Position numbers and translations under genes: made by a program. Positions 20,374 through 31,100 of a stretch of 64,000 nucleotides of DNA are shown here, one piece after another (positions within the stretch are counted from its first letter, which is position 1; the number at the start of each line of letters is the position of its first letter). The notes under the pieces were generated by a model. The model had not been told where the DNA came from and did not search any database. It saw only the letters and a list, made by a program, of their open reading frames with translations. The stretch is from Collinsella tanakaei (lineage in GTDB: Bacteria > Actinomycetota > Coriobacteriia > Coriobacteriales > Coriobacteriaceae), in assembly GCF_021531055.1 (NCBI RefSeq), contig NZ_JADYTL010000003.1, forward strand, positions 124,001-188,000. Reading direction: 5' to 3'.

Positions 20374-21249
20374 ATGAGAGTCGACCAGATCTTCGCCGAT
20401 GCCCGCGCCGCAGGCGCCCAGCCCGTCTCGTTTGAGATGTTCCCGCCCAAAGGCGAGCTCACGCTTGAGCGGGCACGCGAGGTCGCAGGGGGCTTCGCGC
20501 CGCTCGCGCCCGACTTCGTGAGCGTCACCTACTCTGCAGGCGGCTCGGGCAACTCCGCGGCAACCGCGCAGATCGCGCAGATGATCAGCACGGAGTTCGG
20601 CATCCCGTCCGTCGCGCACCTCACCTGCATCTCGCTCACACCTGATACGCTCGCCGCCAAGATCGACGAGTTCCGCGCCGCGGGCATCGAGAACGTGTTG
20701 GCGCTTCGCGGCGACCTTCCCGCCGGCATGAGCGAGGCCGATGCCGAGAACATCGCCTTCCCCTACGCCAAGGACCTCGTGCCGGCGCTCGTGGACGCCG
20801 GCTTCTGCGTGGGCGGCGCCGCCTACCCCGAGGGGCACCTCACCTGCGACGACCTGCCGACCTCCGTCAAGCACCTGCGGCAAAAGCAGGACGCCGGTGC
20901 GAGCTTCTTCGTCACGCAGCTCTTCTTTGACAACGAGTACTTCTACCGCTTCCGCGAGCTCGCAGACGCCGCCGGCATCACCGTCCCCATCACCGCGGGC
21001 ATCATGCCCTTCACGAGCAAACAGCAGATCATGCGCATGGTGTTCACCTGCGCCGCGTCGCTGCCCGCGCCCGTCATCAAGATCCTCGCGCGCTACGAGG
21101 ACGACCCGGCGAGCCTACGCGAGGCGGGCATCGAATACGCCTGCCGCCAGCTCGAGGACCTCGCCGCCCACGGTGCCGACGGCCTGCACGTGTACACCAT
21201 GAACCGCGCCGACGTCGCCCAGGCGGCCATGCATGTCCTGCGCCGCTAG
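20374..21249 (+). CDS. metF: 5,10-methylenetetrahydrofolate reductase
   Basis: A 291-residue FAD-dependent TIM-barrel enzyme that reduces methylene-THF to methyl-THF, the methyl donor for MetH. Family motifs are VSFEMFPPKGE near residue 16, FVSVTYSAGGSG, ENVLALRGDLP and QLFFDNEYFYRF. The ATG at 20374 follows GAAGGGGGA; the in-frame upstream start at 20329 has no site. The next gene starts inside its last 17 bp, and metH follows, so the three form one methionine-synthesis operon. Confidence 0.95.
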   Translation: MRVDQIFADARAAGAQPVSFEMFPPKGELTLERAREVAGGFAPLAPDFVSVTYSAGGSGNSAATAQIAQMISTEFGIPSVAHLTCISLTPDTLAAKIDEFRAAGIENVLALRGDLPAGMSEADAENIAFPYAKDLVPALVDAGFCVGGAAYPEGHLTCDDLPTSVKHLRQKQDAGASFFVTQLFFDNEYFYRFRELADAAGITVPITAGIMPFTSKQQIMRMVFTCAASLPAPVIKILARYEDDPASLREAGIEYACRQLEDLAAHGADGLHVYTMNRADVAQAAMHVLRR

Positions 21250-22045
21250 CAACCCGCAAACCGACGCGAGGGCGTCCGGGGCCCCCGCCGCCGTGCCGGC
21301 CGAACTCGCAAGCCCCGTGCTCTACCGGCCCGCTCCCGGTGAGGGCCCGACCATCGATCGCGCCGAGATGCTGCGTTACCTCGGCTATGCCGGCCAGTCG
21401 ATCGACGACGCGCTCGCCGAACGCATCGAGAGCACCGCAGCCGAACTCGAAGGCACGCTCGCTCCGCGCGGCGTGCGGCGGGTCTTCCCAATCGACGCCG
21501 CGGCACGCAACGAGAACGGTATGCCCTGCATCCGCCTTGCCGGCAGTACGGTGGAGCTGAACGGCAGCGACATCTTCCGCCACCTCAAAGACGCCCGCCT
21601 GTGCGTCGTGCTCGCCTGCACGCTCGGCATGGAAAGCGAGCGGCGCCTGCGCGCGCTCGCCGGCCAACGACCGCTCGATGCGACGCTGCTCGACGCTGCG
21701 GCTTCGGCCGCGATCGAGGCGACCGTGCGCGCCATGGAGAGCGAGGCGATGCGCGACGCGGCAGCGTGCGGCCTGTCCGCCAACTGGCGCTTCTCGCCGG
21801 GCTACGGGGACTGCCCGCTTTCCGCGCAGGGCCCGATCGTGGCGGCGCTGAACGCCGGGCGCCTCATCGGCCTCACCGTCACCGACGACGACCTGCTGCT
21901 CCCCTCCAAAAGCGTCACCGCCGTCTTCGGCCTGTTCGATGGCGAGCCGCACGCGGCAAACGACCGCCCGTCGTGCTCGATTTGCCGCCTGCACGGCGCC
22001 TGCCCGTTCCGCGAGCGCGACACCACCTGCTATTCCGCACTATGA
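21233..22045 (+). CDS. Stand-alone methionine synthase activation-domain protein
   Basis: A 270-residue protein corresponding to the C-terminal SAM-binding reactivation domain of cobalamin-dependent methionine synthase. The signature RFSPGYGDCPLSAQ (near residue 183) is the RxSPGYG element that binds SAM. It sits between metF and a metH that lacks this domain, so it should act in trans to re-methylate oxidised cob(II)alamin with a flavodoxin-type donor. The first 35 residues are low-complexity and the cysteine-rich end (SCSICRLHGACPF) could bind a metal or cluster. Its start overlaps the metF end by 17 bp. Confidence 0.88.
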   Translation: MSCAASNPQTDARASGAPAAVPAELASPVLYRPAPGEGPTIDRAEMLRYLGYAGQSIDDALAERIESTAAELEGTLAPRGVRRVFPIDAAARNENGMPCIRLAGSTVELNGSDIFRHLKDARLCVVLACTLGMESERRLRALAGQRPLDATLLDAAASAAIEATVRAMESEAMRDAAACGLSANWRFSPGYGDCPLSAQGPIVAALNAGRLIGLTVTDDDLLLPSKSVTAVFGLFDGEPHAANDRPSCSICRLHGACPFRERDTTCYSAL

Positions 22046-22085
22046 TGAGGCCAGCCGCACGTTTCCCACGCTGAGAAGGACCGCC

Positions 22086-24608
22086 ATGGACTACACGCTC
22101 GACCCGATCGCCCCCGTGACCGCCGCGCTCGCAGCCGGCGGCACCTACTGCCCACGCACGCTCGACGCACTGCGCATCGCCGACGACGATCTGCACCGTG
22201 TGCTGGAAGGCACGCGCCACCTCCTGCTCGACGGCGGCATGGGTACCATGCTGCAGGCGGCGGGCTTGGCCGCCGGCGAGCTGCCCGAGCTGCTGTGCCT
22301 CACCGACCCAGAGGCGATCACCGCGATCCACGCCGCCTACGTCGCCGCCGGCAGCGAGGCCGTGACCACGAACACCTTCGGCGCCAACGCCCGAAAGCTC
22401 GGTGACACGGCGACGGTCGAGGAGGTGTTCGATGCGGCGGTGCGGTGCGCCCGCGCGAGCGGCGCGCGCTACGTGGCGGGTGACATCGGCCCGCTCGGCG
22501 CGCTGCTGCGCCCCATGGGCACCGTGACGTTCGACGAGGCCTACGAGCTGTTCGCCCAGCAGGCGCGCGCCGCCGCCCGCGCCGGCGTCGACTTCTTCAT
22601 CATCGAGACCATGACCGACCTCGCCGAGATCCGCGCCGCCGTGCTCGCCTGTCGTGAGAACACCGACCTGCCGATCTTCGCCACCATGACGTTCGAGGAG
22701 GACGGCCGCACGTTCTTGGGCACCTCGCCCGAGGTGGCGGCCATCACGCTCGATGCGCTCGGCGCCGATGTCGTAGGCATCAACTGCTCGCTCGGACCCG
22801 CGGAGCTCCGCCCGTTCGCCGCGCGCATGCTCGCCGTGACCGAAAAGCCCGTCATGGTGCAAGCTAACGCCGGACTTCCCCGCGTCGAGGACGGCGCCAC
22901 CGTCTACGATATCCTGCCTGACGCCTACGCGCAGGCGGTTCGCGCCATGGTCGACGACGGCGTCGGGGTTATCGGCGGCTGCTGCGGCACAAATCCCGAC
23001 TACATCCGCCTACTCGCCGACATCGTCGCCGACCGCACCCCCACCGCGCACCGCGTCGCGCCCGCCCTCACCGTCACGAGCGCCCAGCGCACCGTGAGCC
23101 TTCCCACCGCATGCCGCGCAATCGCCGTCGTGGGCGAGCGCATCAACCCGACCGGCAAGAAGCGCCTGCAGCGGGCGCTGCGCGAAGGCAACTTAGACTA
23201 CGCGGTCGGCCAGGGCATCGCCCAACAGGAGCAGGGCGCCGACGTCCTCGACGTCAACGTCGGCATGCCCGATATCGACGAGGTCGATGTGCTGCCCCGC
23301 CTCTGCGAGCAACTCTCGGCGGCGACCTCGCTACCCCTGCAGATCGATTCGACCGATCCGCGTGCGATCGAAGCGGCCGTCCGCCGCTACGCCGGCAAAC
23401 CGATCATCAACTCGGTCAACGGCAAGCGCGAGAGTCTCGATGCCGTGCTGCCCATCGCCGCGCACTACGGCGCGAACATCATCGGCCTCACCCTCGACGA
23501 GAGCGGCATCCCCGAGACCGCCGAGGCGCGCGTGCGCATCGCCGAGCGCATCGTAAGCGAAGCCGCGCGCTACGGTATCGGGCCCGAGCGCATCCTCATC
23601 GACTGTCTGGTCATGACCGCATCGACCAACCAAGCGCAGGCGCTCGAGATCCTCGACGCCGTAACCGCCTGCAAGCAGCGGCTGGGCGTCAAATGCGCCC
23701 TCGGCGTGTCCAACATCAGCTTCGGCCTGCCCGCCCGCGAGCTGCTCAACGCGACCTTCCTCGCCGCCGCCTTCGGCGCGGGTCTTGACGCCCCCATCAT
23801 GAACCCGGGCTCCGAGCGCTACATGGATGCTGTCCGCGCGTTTCGCGTCCTCAATGCGGAGGACGAGCAGTCGATGGCGTATATCGAGCGCTTCGGCGCC
23901 TGGACGGACCCGTACAAGCGCGATGCGCGACCGGCGCCCGGGCAGGACGGCAGCACGAGCGTCTCCCCGACCGACGACGATGCCGACGCCGCCGACCCCA
24001 TCCGCCACCTCATTCTCACCGGACGCAAGGGCGATATGGCCGCCGCGACGACGGCGCTGCTCGCCGACCACGATCCGCTCGACCTCATCAACGAGCGGTT
24101 CATCCCCGCGCTCGACGAGGTCGGCATCCTGTTCGACAAGGGCACGTACTTCCTGCCGCAGCTCATGGCGTCGGCCGAGGCGGCGCGCGTGGGCTTCGAC
24201 ACCATCCGCGAGCGCATGGGATCCCAGCGGATGGCACGCAAGGGCGAGATCTGCCTGGCCACCGTCAAGGGCGACATCCACGACATCGGCAAGAACATCG
24301 TCAAGATGCTGCTCGAGAACTACGGCTTCACCGTCTACGACCTGGGGCGTGACGTCGATCCCCACACGATCGTGGACACCGTGCGGAGCCGCGGCGTCAA
24401 GCTCGTCGGCCTGTCCGCTCTGATGACGACCACGGTCCGCGCCATGGAGGAAACCATCGCGCTTTTGCGCGTTGAGGCACCGGACGCGCAGGTCATCGTG
24501 GGCGGCGCGGTACTCACGCCCGACTACGCCGCGCAGATCGGCGCGGATTTCTACGCCAAGGACGCGGCGGCCGCGGCGCGCATCGCCGAGGAGGTCTTCG
24601 GGAGCTAA
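22086..24608 (+). CDS. metH: Cobalamin-dependent methionine synthase lacking activation domain
   Basis: An 840-residue MetH (E. coli MetH is 1227) that transfers a methyl group from methyl-THF through cobalamin to homocysteine. Domains in order: homocysteine-binding barrel (LLLDGGMGTMLQ to GGCCGTNPD near 298, zinc cysteines in INCSLGP and GGCC); pterin-binding barrel (VVGERINPTGKKRLQRAL, LDVNVGMPDIDE, PLQIDSTDP); helical cap and cobalamin domain with KGDIHDIGKNIVK near 730, whose His is the lower cobalt ligand. The protein ends after the cobalamin domain; the activation domain is the separate gene upstream. An Asp/Ala-rich linker lies near 615-640. The ATG at 22086 follows AGAAGGA. Confidence 0.95.
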   Translation: MDYTLDPIAPVTAALAAGGTYCPRTLDALRIADDDLHRVLEGTRHLLLDGGMGTMLQAAGLAAGELPELLCLTDPEAITAIHAAYVAAGSEAVTTNTFGANARKLGDTATVEEVFDAAVRCARASGARYVAGDIGPLGALLRPMGTVTFDEAYELFAQQARAAARAGVDFFIIETMTDLAEIRAAVLACRENTDLPIFATMTFEEDGRTFLGTSPEVAAITLDALGADVVGINCSLGPAELRPFAARMLAVTEKPVMVQANAGLPRVEDGATVYDILPDAYAQAVRAMVDDGVGVIGGCCGTNPDYIRLLADIVADRTPTAHRVAPALTVTSAQRTVSLPTACRAIAVVGERINPTGKKRLQRALREGNLDYAVGQGIAQQEQGADVLDVNVGMPDIDEVDVLPRLCEQLSAATSLPLQIDSTDPRAIEAAVRRYAGKPIINSVNGKRESLDAVLPIAAHYGANIIGLTLDESGIPETAEARVRIAERIVSEAARYGIGPERILIDCLVMTASTNQAQALEILDAVTACKQRLGVKCALGVSNISFGLPARELLNATFLAAAFGAGLDAPIMNPGSERYMDAVRAFRVLNAEDEQSMAYIERFGAWTDPYKRDARPAPGQDGSTSVSPTDDDADAADPIRHLILTGRKGDMAAATTALLADHDPLDLINERFIPALDEVGILFDKGTYFLPQLMASAEAARVGFDTIRERMGSQRMARKGEICLATVKGDIHDIGKNIVKMLLENYGFTVYDLGRDVDPHTIVDTVRSRGVKLVGLSALMTTTVRAMEETIALLRVEAPDAQVIVGGAVLTPDYAAQIGADFYAKDAAAAARIAEEVFGS

Positions 24609-24675
24609 GCGAATCGCCCCTGCCGGAATGCTCGGCGCGCACGCCCCGCGCGCGGCAGCAACCGTCCACATTCAC

Positions 24676-24699
24676 GCCGCGTTCGCACGCGAACGCGGC
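24676..24699. promoter_or_regulatory. Perfect palindrome, operator-like, upstream of UPF0210 gene
   Basis: Two perfect 11-bp arms (GCCGCGTTCGC and GCGAACGCGGC) are separated by only 2 bp. A TAGAAT -10-like hexamer lies at 24708-24713, 43 bp before the start codon. The 2-bp gap is too small for a good RNA loop, so a dimeric repressor site is more likely than a terminator for metH. Confidence 0.45.
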
Positions 24700-24755
24700 C
24701 AGTTGGTTAGAATGATGCAAGCATCGCATGCACCGCAACGAACGAAGGAGCGCCC

Positions 24756-26120
24756 ATGGCAATCACGCCTGCCGAAATCGCCGAGACACGCGGCATGGTT
24801 TCCGAGCAACACCTCGACATCCGCACCATCACGATGGGCATCTCGCTCATGGGCTGCGCGGACGAGAACCTCGAGCGCATGTGCACGAAGGTCTACGACC
24901 GCATCACCACCACCGCGGAGCGCCTTGTGCCCACCGCCGAATCCCTCGAGCGCGAATACGGCATCCCCATCGTCAACAAGCGCGTCTCCGTCACGCCGGT
25001 CGCCCAGATCGCCGCGGCCTGCCCCGACGCCGACCTCACGCCGCTCGCCCATGCGCTCGACCGTGCGGCCGAGACACTCGGCATCGACTACTTGGGCGGT
25101 TTTTCCGCCCTGGTCCATAAGGGCATCGGCGACGGCGACCGCCGCCTGATCGCCAGCATCCCCGATGCCCTCGCGCAGACGAGCCGCGTGTGCTCGAGCG
25201 TCAACGTCGCCAGCTTGCGCGCCGGCATCAACATGGACGCCGTGCTCATGGTCGCCCAGACCATCCTCGACGCCGCGCGCCTCACCGCCGATGCCGACTC
25301 GGTGGGTGCATCCAAGTTCGTGGTCTTCGCCAACATGGTCGAGGACTCGCCGTTCATGGCGGGCGCCACGCACGGCTCCGGCGAGGCCGACGCCGTCATC
25401 AACGTGGGCGTCTCCGGCCCCGGCGTCATGGCCGCCGCCCTCGAGCAGCTGCCCGATTCCGCGAGCATGATGGAGGTCGCCGAGAAGATCAAGCAGACCG
25501 CCTTCAAGATCACCCGCGCCGGCGAGCTCATGAGCCGCGAGGCTGCGCGTCGCCTGGGCGTGGAGAAGGGCATCGTCGACCTGTCGCTCGCCCCGACGCC
25601 CGCCATCGGCGATTCCGTCGCGCGCATCCTCGAGATCATCGGCGTGGGCACCTGCGGTGGTCCCGGCACCACCTGCGCGCTCGCGATGCTCAACGACGCG
25701 GTCAAGAAGGGCGGCGTCATGGCGAGCTCCAGCGTCGGCGGCCTGTCCGGCGCCTTCATCCCCGTCTCCGAGGACGCCGGCATGATCGCCGCCGTCGAGG
25801 CCGGTGCGCTCTCGCTCGAAAAGCTCGAGGCCATGACCTGCGTCTGCTCGGTCGGCCTCGACATGATCGCCATCCCCGGCGACACGAGCGTCGAGGCGAT
25901 CGCCGGCATCATCGCCGACGAGATGGCCATCGGCGTCATCAACAACAAGACCACGGCCGTGCGCATCATCCCGGCCATCGGCAAGGGCCTGGGCGAATCG
26001 GTCGACTACGGCGGCCTGTTCGGCCGCGCGCCCATCATGCCGGTGAACCCGCACGCCGGCACCGTGTTCGCGCACCGCGGAGGCCGTTTCCCCGCCCCGC
26101 TCAACTCGCTCAAGAACTAG
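24756..26120 (+). CDS. UPF0210/DUF711 family protein
   Basis: A 454-residue cytoplasmic protein of the UPF0210 (DUF711, formerly 'PFL-like') family, whose reaction is not established. Family features include [15 protein letters not shown] near the N-terminus, [20 protein letters not shown] and [18 protein letters not shown]. It is full length. In many Firmicutes this gene follows a ~90-residue ACT-domain gene; none is present upstream here. The ATG at 24756 follows AACGAAGGAGC. It is transcribed alone and ends in a strong terminator. Confidence 0.9.
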   Translation: MAITPAEIAETRGMVSEQHLDIRTITMGISLMGCADENLERMCTKVYDRITTTAERLVPTAESLEREYGIPIVNKRVSVTPVAQIAAACPDADLTPLAHALDRAAETLGIDYLGGFSALVHKGIGDGDRRLIASIPDALAQTSRVCSSVNVASLRAGINMDAVLMVAQTILDAARLTADADSVGASKFVVFANMVEDSPFMAGATHGSGEADAVINVGVSGPGVMAAALEQLPDSASMMEVAEKIKQTAFKITRAGELMSREAARRLGVEKGIVDLSLAPTPAIGDSVARILEIIGVGTCGGPGTTCALAMLNDAVKKGGVMASSSVGGLSGAFIPVSEDAGMIAAVEAGALSLEKLEAMTCVCSVGLDMIAIPGDTSVEAIAGIIADEMAIGVINNKTTAVRIIPAIGKGLGESVDYGGLFGRAPIMPVNPHAGTVFAHRGGRFPAPLNSLKN

Positions 26121-26147
26121 CCGACAGACAGCATCAAAGCCGCCGTG

Positions 26148-26190
26148 CGGGGGTCGTTCGAATATCCGGACGACCCCCGCCGCTGTTTTG
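26148..26190 (+). terminator. Terminator after UPF0210 gene
   Basis: The perfect stem GCGGGGGTCGT / ACGACCCCCGC is followed by CGCTGTTTT, 28 bp past the stop. Confidence 0.8.
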
Positions 26191-26290
26191 GGCAGCTTGT
26201 GGAGAACGCCCGAACGGGACGTTGCCGCGTTGTTTACCGGCAGGTCGGGCATATGGTGGTCATCCTCCACCATCGCAAAGGAGCTTTTCC

Positions 26291-26773
26291 ATGAACAACT
26301 TCACGCGCGCGATCGCAGGAACGCTCGCGGTGATCGTCATCATCCTCGGCATCCTGTCCGCCCTCTGCAACACGGTGCTCGCCGGCACTCCGATCTCGCA
26401 GGCCCTACTCGGCATCGGCGGCAACGCGAAATACGCCGCGTTAAACGCCGCGCTGGATGCCTCGGGCGTCAAAGGCATCGTCGAGAACTCCCTGCGCGAC
26501 AACGTCGACGCCATCGCCGCGACGACCGGCATGTCCGAGCAGCAGGTCGACCAGGCGATCGACGAGCTCGCCATCTCCTCATGGAGCGTCACCGAGCTGC
26601 CCGAGGATGCCACGGCGACCGGCAGCGTCCACACCACCTACCAGCAGACCGATGCCACCGTCACCACCTACGACGACCCCTCCTACGTCACCATCGACGC
26701 CCTCGGCCAGAGCATGACCCTTTCGGTACCCGACAGCGCGCAGTCCTACCTGTCGTTCCTGTCCTATCTGTAA
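26291..26773 (+). CDS. Small membrane-anchored protein of unknown function
   Basis: A 160-residue protein, not recognised. Residues 5-30 (AIAGTLAVIVIILGILSALC) form one N-terminal hydrophobic segment, either a signal anchor or an uncleaved signal peptide. The remaining ~130 residues are polar and probably extracytoplasmic, with a Thr/Asp-rich stretch near 115-140. The ATG at 26291 follows AAAGGAGC. It is convergent with the next gene, 8 bp away. No function is proposed. Confidence 0.7.
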   Translation: MNNFTRAIAGTLAVIVIILGILSALCNTVLAGTPISQALLGIGGNAKYAALNAALDASGVKGIVENSLRDNVDAIAATTGMSEQQVDQAIDELAISSWSVTELPEDATATGSVHTTYQQTDATVTTYDDPSYVTIDALGQSMTLSVPDSAQSYLSFLSYL

Positions 26774-26781
26774 ACGGCCCC

Positions 26782-27573
26782 CTACTCCTCGTCGAGCCGG
26801 ACCACGACGGCTCGGCCACCGTCCTCGGTAATCACCTCGATCGCATGCTCCCCGCACTCGATGGCATCGATCGCCCCTTCGCCCGAGAGCACCGATTCGG
26901 CCGAAGTTCCCTGGCTATCGATGTAGGACCAGACTTCGTAGCCGTCGTCCGCGTTGGCAGCCACGTACAGCACACCATGGGCATACGCCATACCGACGAC
27001 ATCACCGATGACCTCGAAGATCCCGATACCGTCAGCGGCGCCTGAGTCCACATCGCCGCGTACGATGGTGACACGGCCGTCGCCATCGGACTGTGCGCGA
27101 TAGACGAAGCGCCCAACGCGCAGCTGCCCGTCAGAAGCTCCCCCATCGAAGGTCACCGCGCGGGCGCTCGTCGCATCGCCTGCCACGGCAGTCGCCTCCT
27201 CGACGGCGGCCTCGCCTCTGTCGGAATAGATCATCACGCGAACGACCGCCTGGCTTACCGCATAGAAGGCGAGCGCCGCCAGCATCGCCCCGATCGACAA
27301 TGCTGCCACACGGATACGCCGCTGCGCTCGCGCGTCGGACGACGCATGCGTCACGCGACGCGCATGCGTGCCCGCGGCAGCACTGCGGAATCGCTCCTCG
27401 TCGGCAGCATTATCGGCGCGGGCGGCCCGCTTCGCGGCGTCCACCGCGTTCAGAGGCCGCCGTACCGTAGGTGACGTCGTATCTCGACCGCCATGGCCCG
27501 TTCCCATGCGGGTATTCGCGAGTCGGCGCCCATTCGTCGTCGCCGTACGTCGGTCATCTCGATTTCCCGCCAC
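26782..27573 (-). CDS. Single-pass membrane protein of unknown function
   Basis: A 263-residue protein with an Arg/Thr-rich cytoplasmic N-terminus (about 85 residues), one transmembrane helix (near 90-118, IGAMLAALAFYAVSQAVV) and an extracytoplasmic domain with repeated strands such as GMAYAHGVLYVAANADDGYEVW, which resembles beta-propeller or sensor-like repeats. The GTG start at 27573 was chosen because GGAGGG lies 6 nt upstream; the ATG at 27630 has no good site. Not recognised; an extracytoplasmic sensing or anti-sigma-like role would be a guess. Confidence 0.65.
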   Translation of the reverse strand: MAGNRDDRRTATTNGRRLANTRMGTGHGGRDTTSPTVRRPLNAVDAAKRAARADNAADEERFRSAAAGTHARRVTHASSDARAQRRIRVAALSIGAMLAALAFYAVSQAVVRVMIYSDRGEAAVEEATAVAGDATSARAVTFDGGASDGQLRVGRFVYRAQSDGDGRVTIVRGDVDSGAADGIGIFEVIGDVVGMAYAHGVLYVAANADDGYEVWSYIDSQGTSAESVLSGEGAIDAIECGEHAIEVITEDGGRAVVVRLDEE

Positions 27574-27785
27574 GAAACACCCTCCGATATCCACGGTCGA
27601 CCCGGCGGCGCATGCACCGCCGCAAATCATCCTACCGTATGCCCGTCGCGTGCGACCTTCTCACCGCGATCGCACGCCTCCATGAAAAAACGGGGGAAGC
27701 CGACGCAAAGGGTGGCATTTACCAGCCCCGTGCTATATCGTTGACCGGCGATATCACCTCATTTCCAGAAAGAGAGCTTTCCTCC

Positions 27786-28085
27786 ATGGCACTTACCGGC
27801 AAACAGGTCCGTCAGCTTCGCAGCCTCGCCCATCACCTCGAGCCCGTCGTCCACATCGGCCGCGGCGACGTCAACGACGGCGTGGTCGCCCAGGCCGAGG
27901 AGAGCCTCGAGGCGCACGAGCTCATCAAGTGCGCGGTCCAGGACGGCTCCGACCTCACCTGCCGTGAGGCAGCCGAGCAGCTCGCCGGGCGCACCGGCGC
28001 CGACGTCGTGCAGGTCATCGGTCATCGCTTCGCGCTGTATCGCGAGACCTCCCGCACCGACGTCGAGAAGATCAAGCTCGTCTAG
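27786..28085 (+). CDS. yhbY: Ribosome assembly RNA-binding protein YhbY
   Basis: A 99-residue CRM-domain protein that associates with pre-50S ribosomal subunits. The family hallmarks MALTGKQVRQLRSLAHHL, VVHIGRGDVNDGV (the GxxG loop) and IGHRFALYRE are all present. The ATG at 27786 is preceded by GAAAGAGAG. It is monocistronic and convergent with the large regulator gene 17 bp downstream; I see no terminator between them. Confidence 0.95.
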   Translation: MALTGKQVRQLRSLAHHLEPVVHIGRGDVNDGVVAQAEESLEAHELIKCAVQDGSDLTCREAAEQLAGRTGADVVQVIGHRFALYRETSRTDVEKIKLV

Positions 28086-28102
28086 CATCATCTCCCCTCA
28101 CG

Positions 28103-31100
28103 TCACAGCATCACCGGATCGCTCCTCTCGTCGATGATCCGCGCATAGACCGCCGCCGTCTCCTTCTCCGGAAGACCTCCTCCCTCGCGCTTGAGATAGT
28201 GAAGGTGCCCGTTGTACAGCGCGACCACCTCTCGTCTGCGCCCGCTGCGGTTGTACACGTCCATAGCCCGTCGCAAGAGGTCCTCGCGCGTCGGCGCCTG
28301 CCGTAGCGCGGACTCGACAAGCCATGACGCACATGCCAGGTTGTCCACGTGCAATGCCGCGTCGATCCCCCGGATCATGCAGTCGATGAAGCGCGTGGCG
28401 AACAGCGAGCGCATCCGCACGAAATACGACGTGTTTCCGCAATCGGGAATATACAGCGGACCCTTATAGAGCTCTTCGAGCTTCAGACAGGATTCGATCG
28501 TGCGCTGCGCCGATGACTCCTCACCTCCCAACAGGATGGTTCGCGCCAAAACGTCGAAGCTCCGGATGTCCGTGTAGACGTATTCCGCGTTGAGTGCGAT
28601 GCCCTCCCCCTGCGCAAGCAGATACTGCGGGCCGTCGCCATGTTGGCCGAGCGCCTGCCGCAGCGACGACAAGGTCACGTACAGGCACTCCCTCCCGTTC
28701 GCGTACTCCGCAGTCGGCCATAACTCGTCTATGATCGTCCGCCGATTCACGAACGTCCCCAAATTGAGCACCAGTCGCGCCGCGATGACCGCCGCCTTCT
28801 TGCGCCGCCACGCCGACTCGGTCAAGACATGCCCGTTGCGCTCGGCATGGAAGCCACCGAACAGGTTGATGATCACCTCCCCCGCCTCCGCTATGCGCTC
28901 GCCCGCCAGCAGCTCGCGCAACGTCTCGGAAGGTGGCTCTTGCCGACCGTTCGGTTCGGCAAACGAACCTCGCTCGCGCGGCACGATCTGCCGCAGCGAT
29001 TCGCATCGCGGACCCAAAAGGTCCATCACCCGCCGTATGGTCGGCATGATCCACGGATCGAGCATCACGGTCTTGTTGAGCGAATACCACGCGGCGAGTT
29101 CCGAGTCGAATCGCGCCGCGGACAGGTGCAGCGCGACCGACCACGCGTCCGCCGCATCGCACCCCTCCTGTGTGAGGTCGAGAGCCTCGGCATCCTGCCT
29201 GATCTTCACACGGGAAGTCTCACGGAGGTACGCCGTCCGCTCGAGCAGGTGTGCCCACGTACGCAGAAAGCCCTCGCCATCCCCTGTGAGTTTGAGCACC
29301 TGCTGACCGCGGAAACGCGCATTCGCCGTCTGTCCCAAGGTGAGCGCCTGCCAGCCTTCCGCCGCAAGGCAATACAGCTGCGTCGGCAGATCGGACTCGC
29401 GCACCGCGATCGTCCCCGCGTCGATGAAGCCCCGTTCGTCCACGATCGGCAACCCCATGGAAAGCCGACAGGTGTTCACCGTCATGCGCATCCGCGCCGC
29501 GATGGGCAAGAGCCTTCTGCGCAGCAACCGCTCGGTCATATCCTCCAAGTCGTCAAGTTCCGCCCGCTCGAGTTGTTTCCCATGGAGCGCCCGATCGAGG
29601 CAGCGGTCCGCATGAAGCAGCAAAGCGGGGATGTCCATCTCGGAACCATGGAGCATCGGGGGCCTGTCGTCGCCTTCCCAAGATACGCGCCCGTCCCCAC
29701 CGATCAGCTTTCCGTACACGGACACATGGCGACGCAACAGTTCGGCATCGCGCCGCTGTTTGCCGGATGTGAAGCTTGGCGGCATCTCCGGAAGCCTCAC
29801 CCCGCTGCACGACGCCCACATCTCGTCAACCGCGCAGGCGCAATCCCAATCACTCGGATCGACCTGCTGGGAGATCTCATCTGCGCGCTTCCTCAGCTCA
29901 TGGGCGCTCGTCCGCGCCGTACGGTAGTTGCCGAGCGTCAGCGACGCCACGTAGACAGCCAGCAGCGCACCGACCTCGATCCCCGCCGTCGGCGTGGCAC
30001 CTCCGTCCGCGAACACCTCGGTGATGAATGTCGCATGACCGGCAAGCGCGAACTGCACAGGGTAGTCCGTCGCCAACACCAGCGAATCCCGAGGCGACAG
30101 CGTAAGTCGTGCCAACTCGACCGCATCGTCCGTACGTCCGCTCTTCATGAGGATGCGGACGGCCCGATCGGCAAACGCCGGCCGCCTGGCAGCGATATCG
30201 CTGCATAGCCGATCGTGTGCCCGCCCGGTCGCCCCAAGGCACGTAAACGCCCGATCGGCACTGTCGATACCGAACACCGGGTAGGCTTTGATCAGGCGCG
30301 ACATGGTATCGCGTCGCAACCTGATGCCGCCTCGCTCCAAATCCCCCAGATTGCCCGATCCCATCAGGATCAGCGTGCACACGATCCGATACAGGGCGTC
30401 GCGCTCCCGTCGGAGTTCCCGCAAGATACTCCCGTACAGCTCCACGATGCCCGCTTCGAGCAGATCGACCTCGTTTTGCCGCTCCGTCGCCGCATGCAGC
30501 AGGGCAACGAGGGCCGGAACGCCCTGCGTCAGCGCATAGACGTCCAAACGACGCGAGATCGTGAACACCCTGACCCAATCCGGATACTCGCGTGGCTGCA
30601 CCGTTAGAGCCTGAGAAGATACCAGCGCCGAGTCGCCCATAGCCGCCACGAAGCCGCGATTCGTCGGAAGGCAGGTCACGACGAATTCGAACCCCTGCCC
30701 GCGCATCGCGCGTAGGACCTCGACGACCTCCTTGATCTTCGCCGTCCCGTACAGCGGGAGATTGTCGATGACGACCAACGGCCCCACGCCCGACGGAGCG
30801 GATTGCCCGATCTCGTCCAGACGACGCACAAGCTCATGCTTCGTCATGCCGTCCGCATCGATGATCTGGGCATATCCGCGCGTGGGATCGGTCTGCACGA
30901 CCGCGATGTATTGGAGCACGAGCGCCGTTTTCCCAAACCCCTTCGGGGCGCTGATGATGGTGATACCCGCGCTTTTCCCCTTCGCGGCAAGATCGTGCAG
31001 CAGCCGATCGCGCTTGACGATAAGACCTGCGTACACGCCGATTGCTGCCTTTTCGTGATCGGCTGTCTCCAGTCGATCGACCTGATCCGTTTCGATATGC

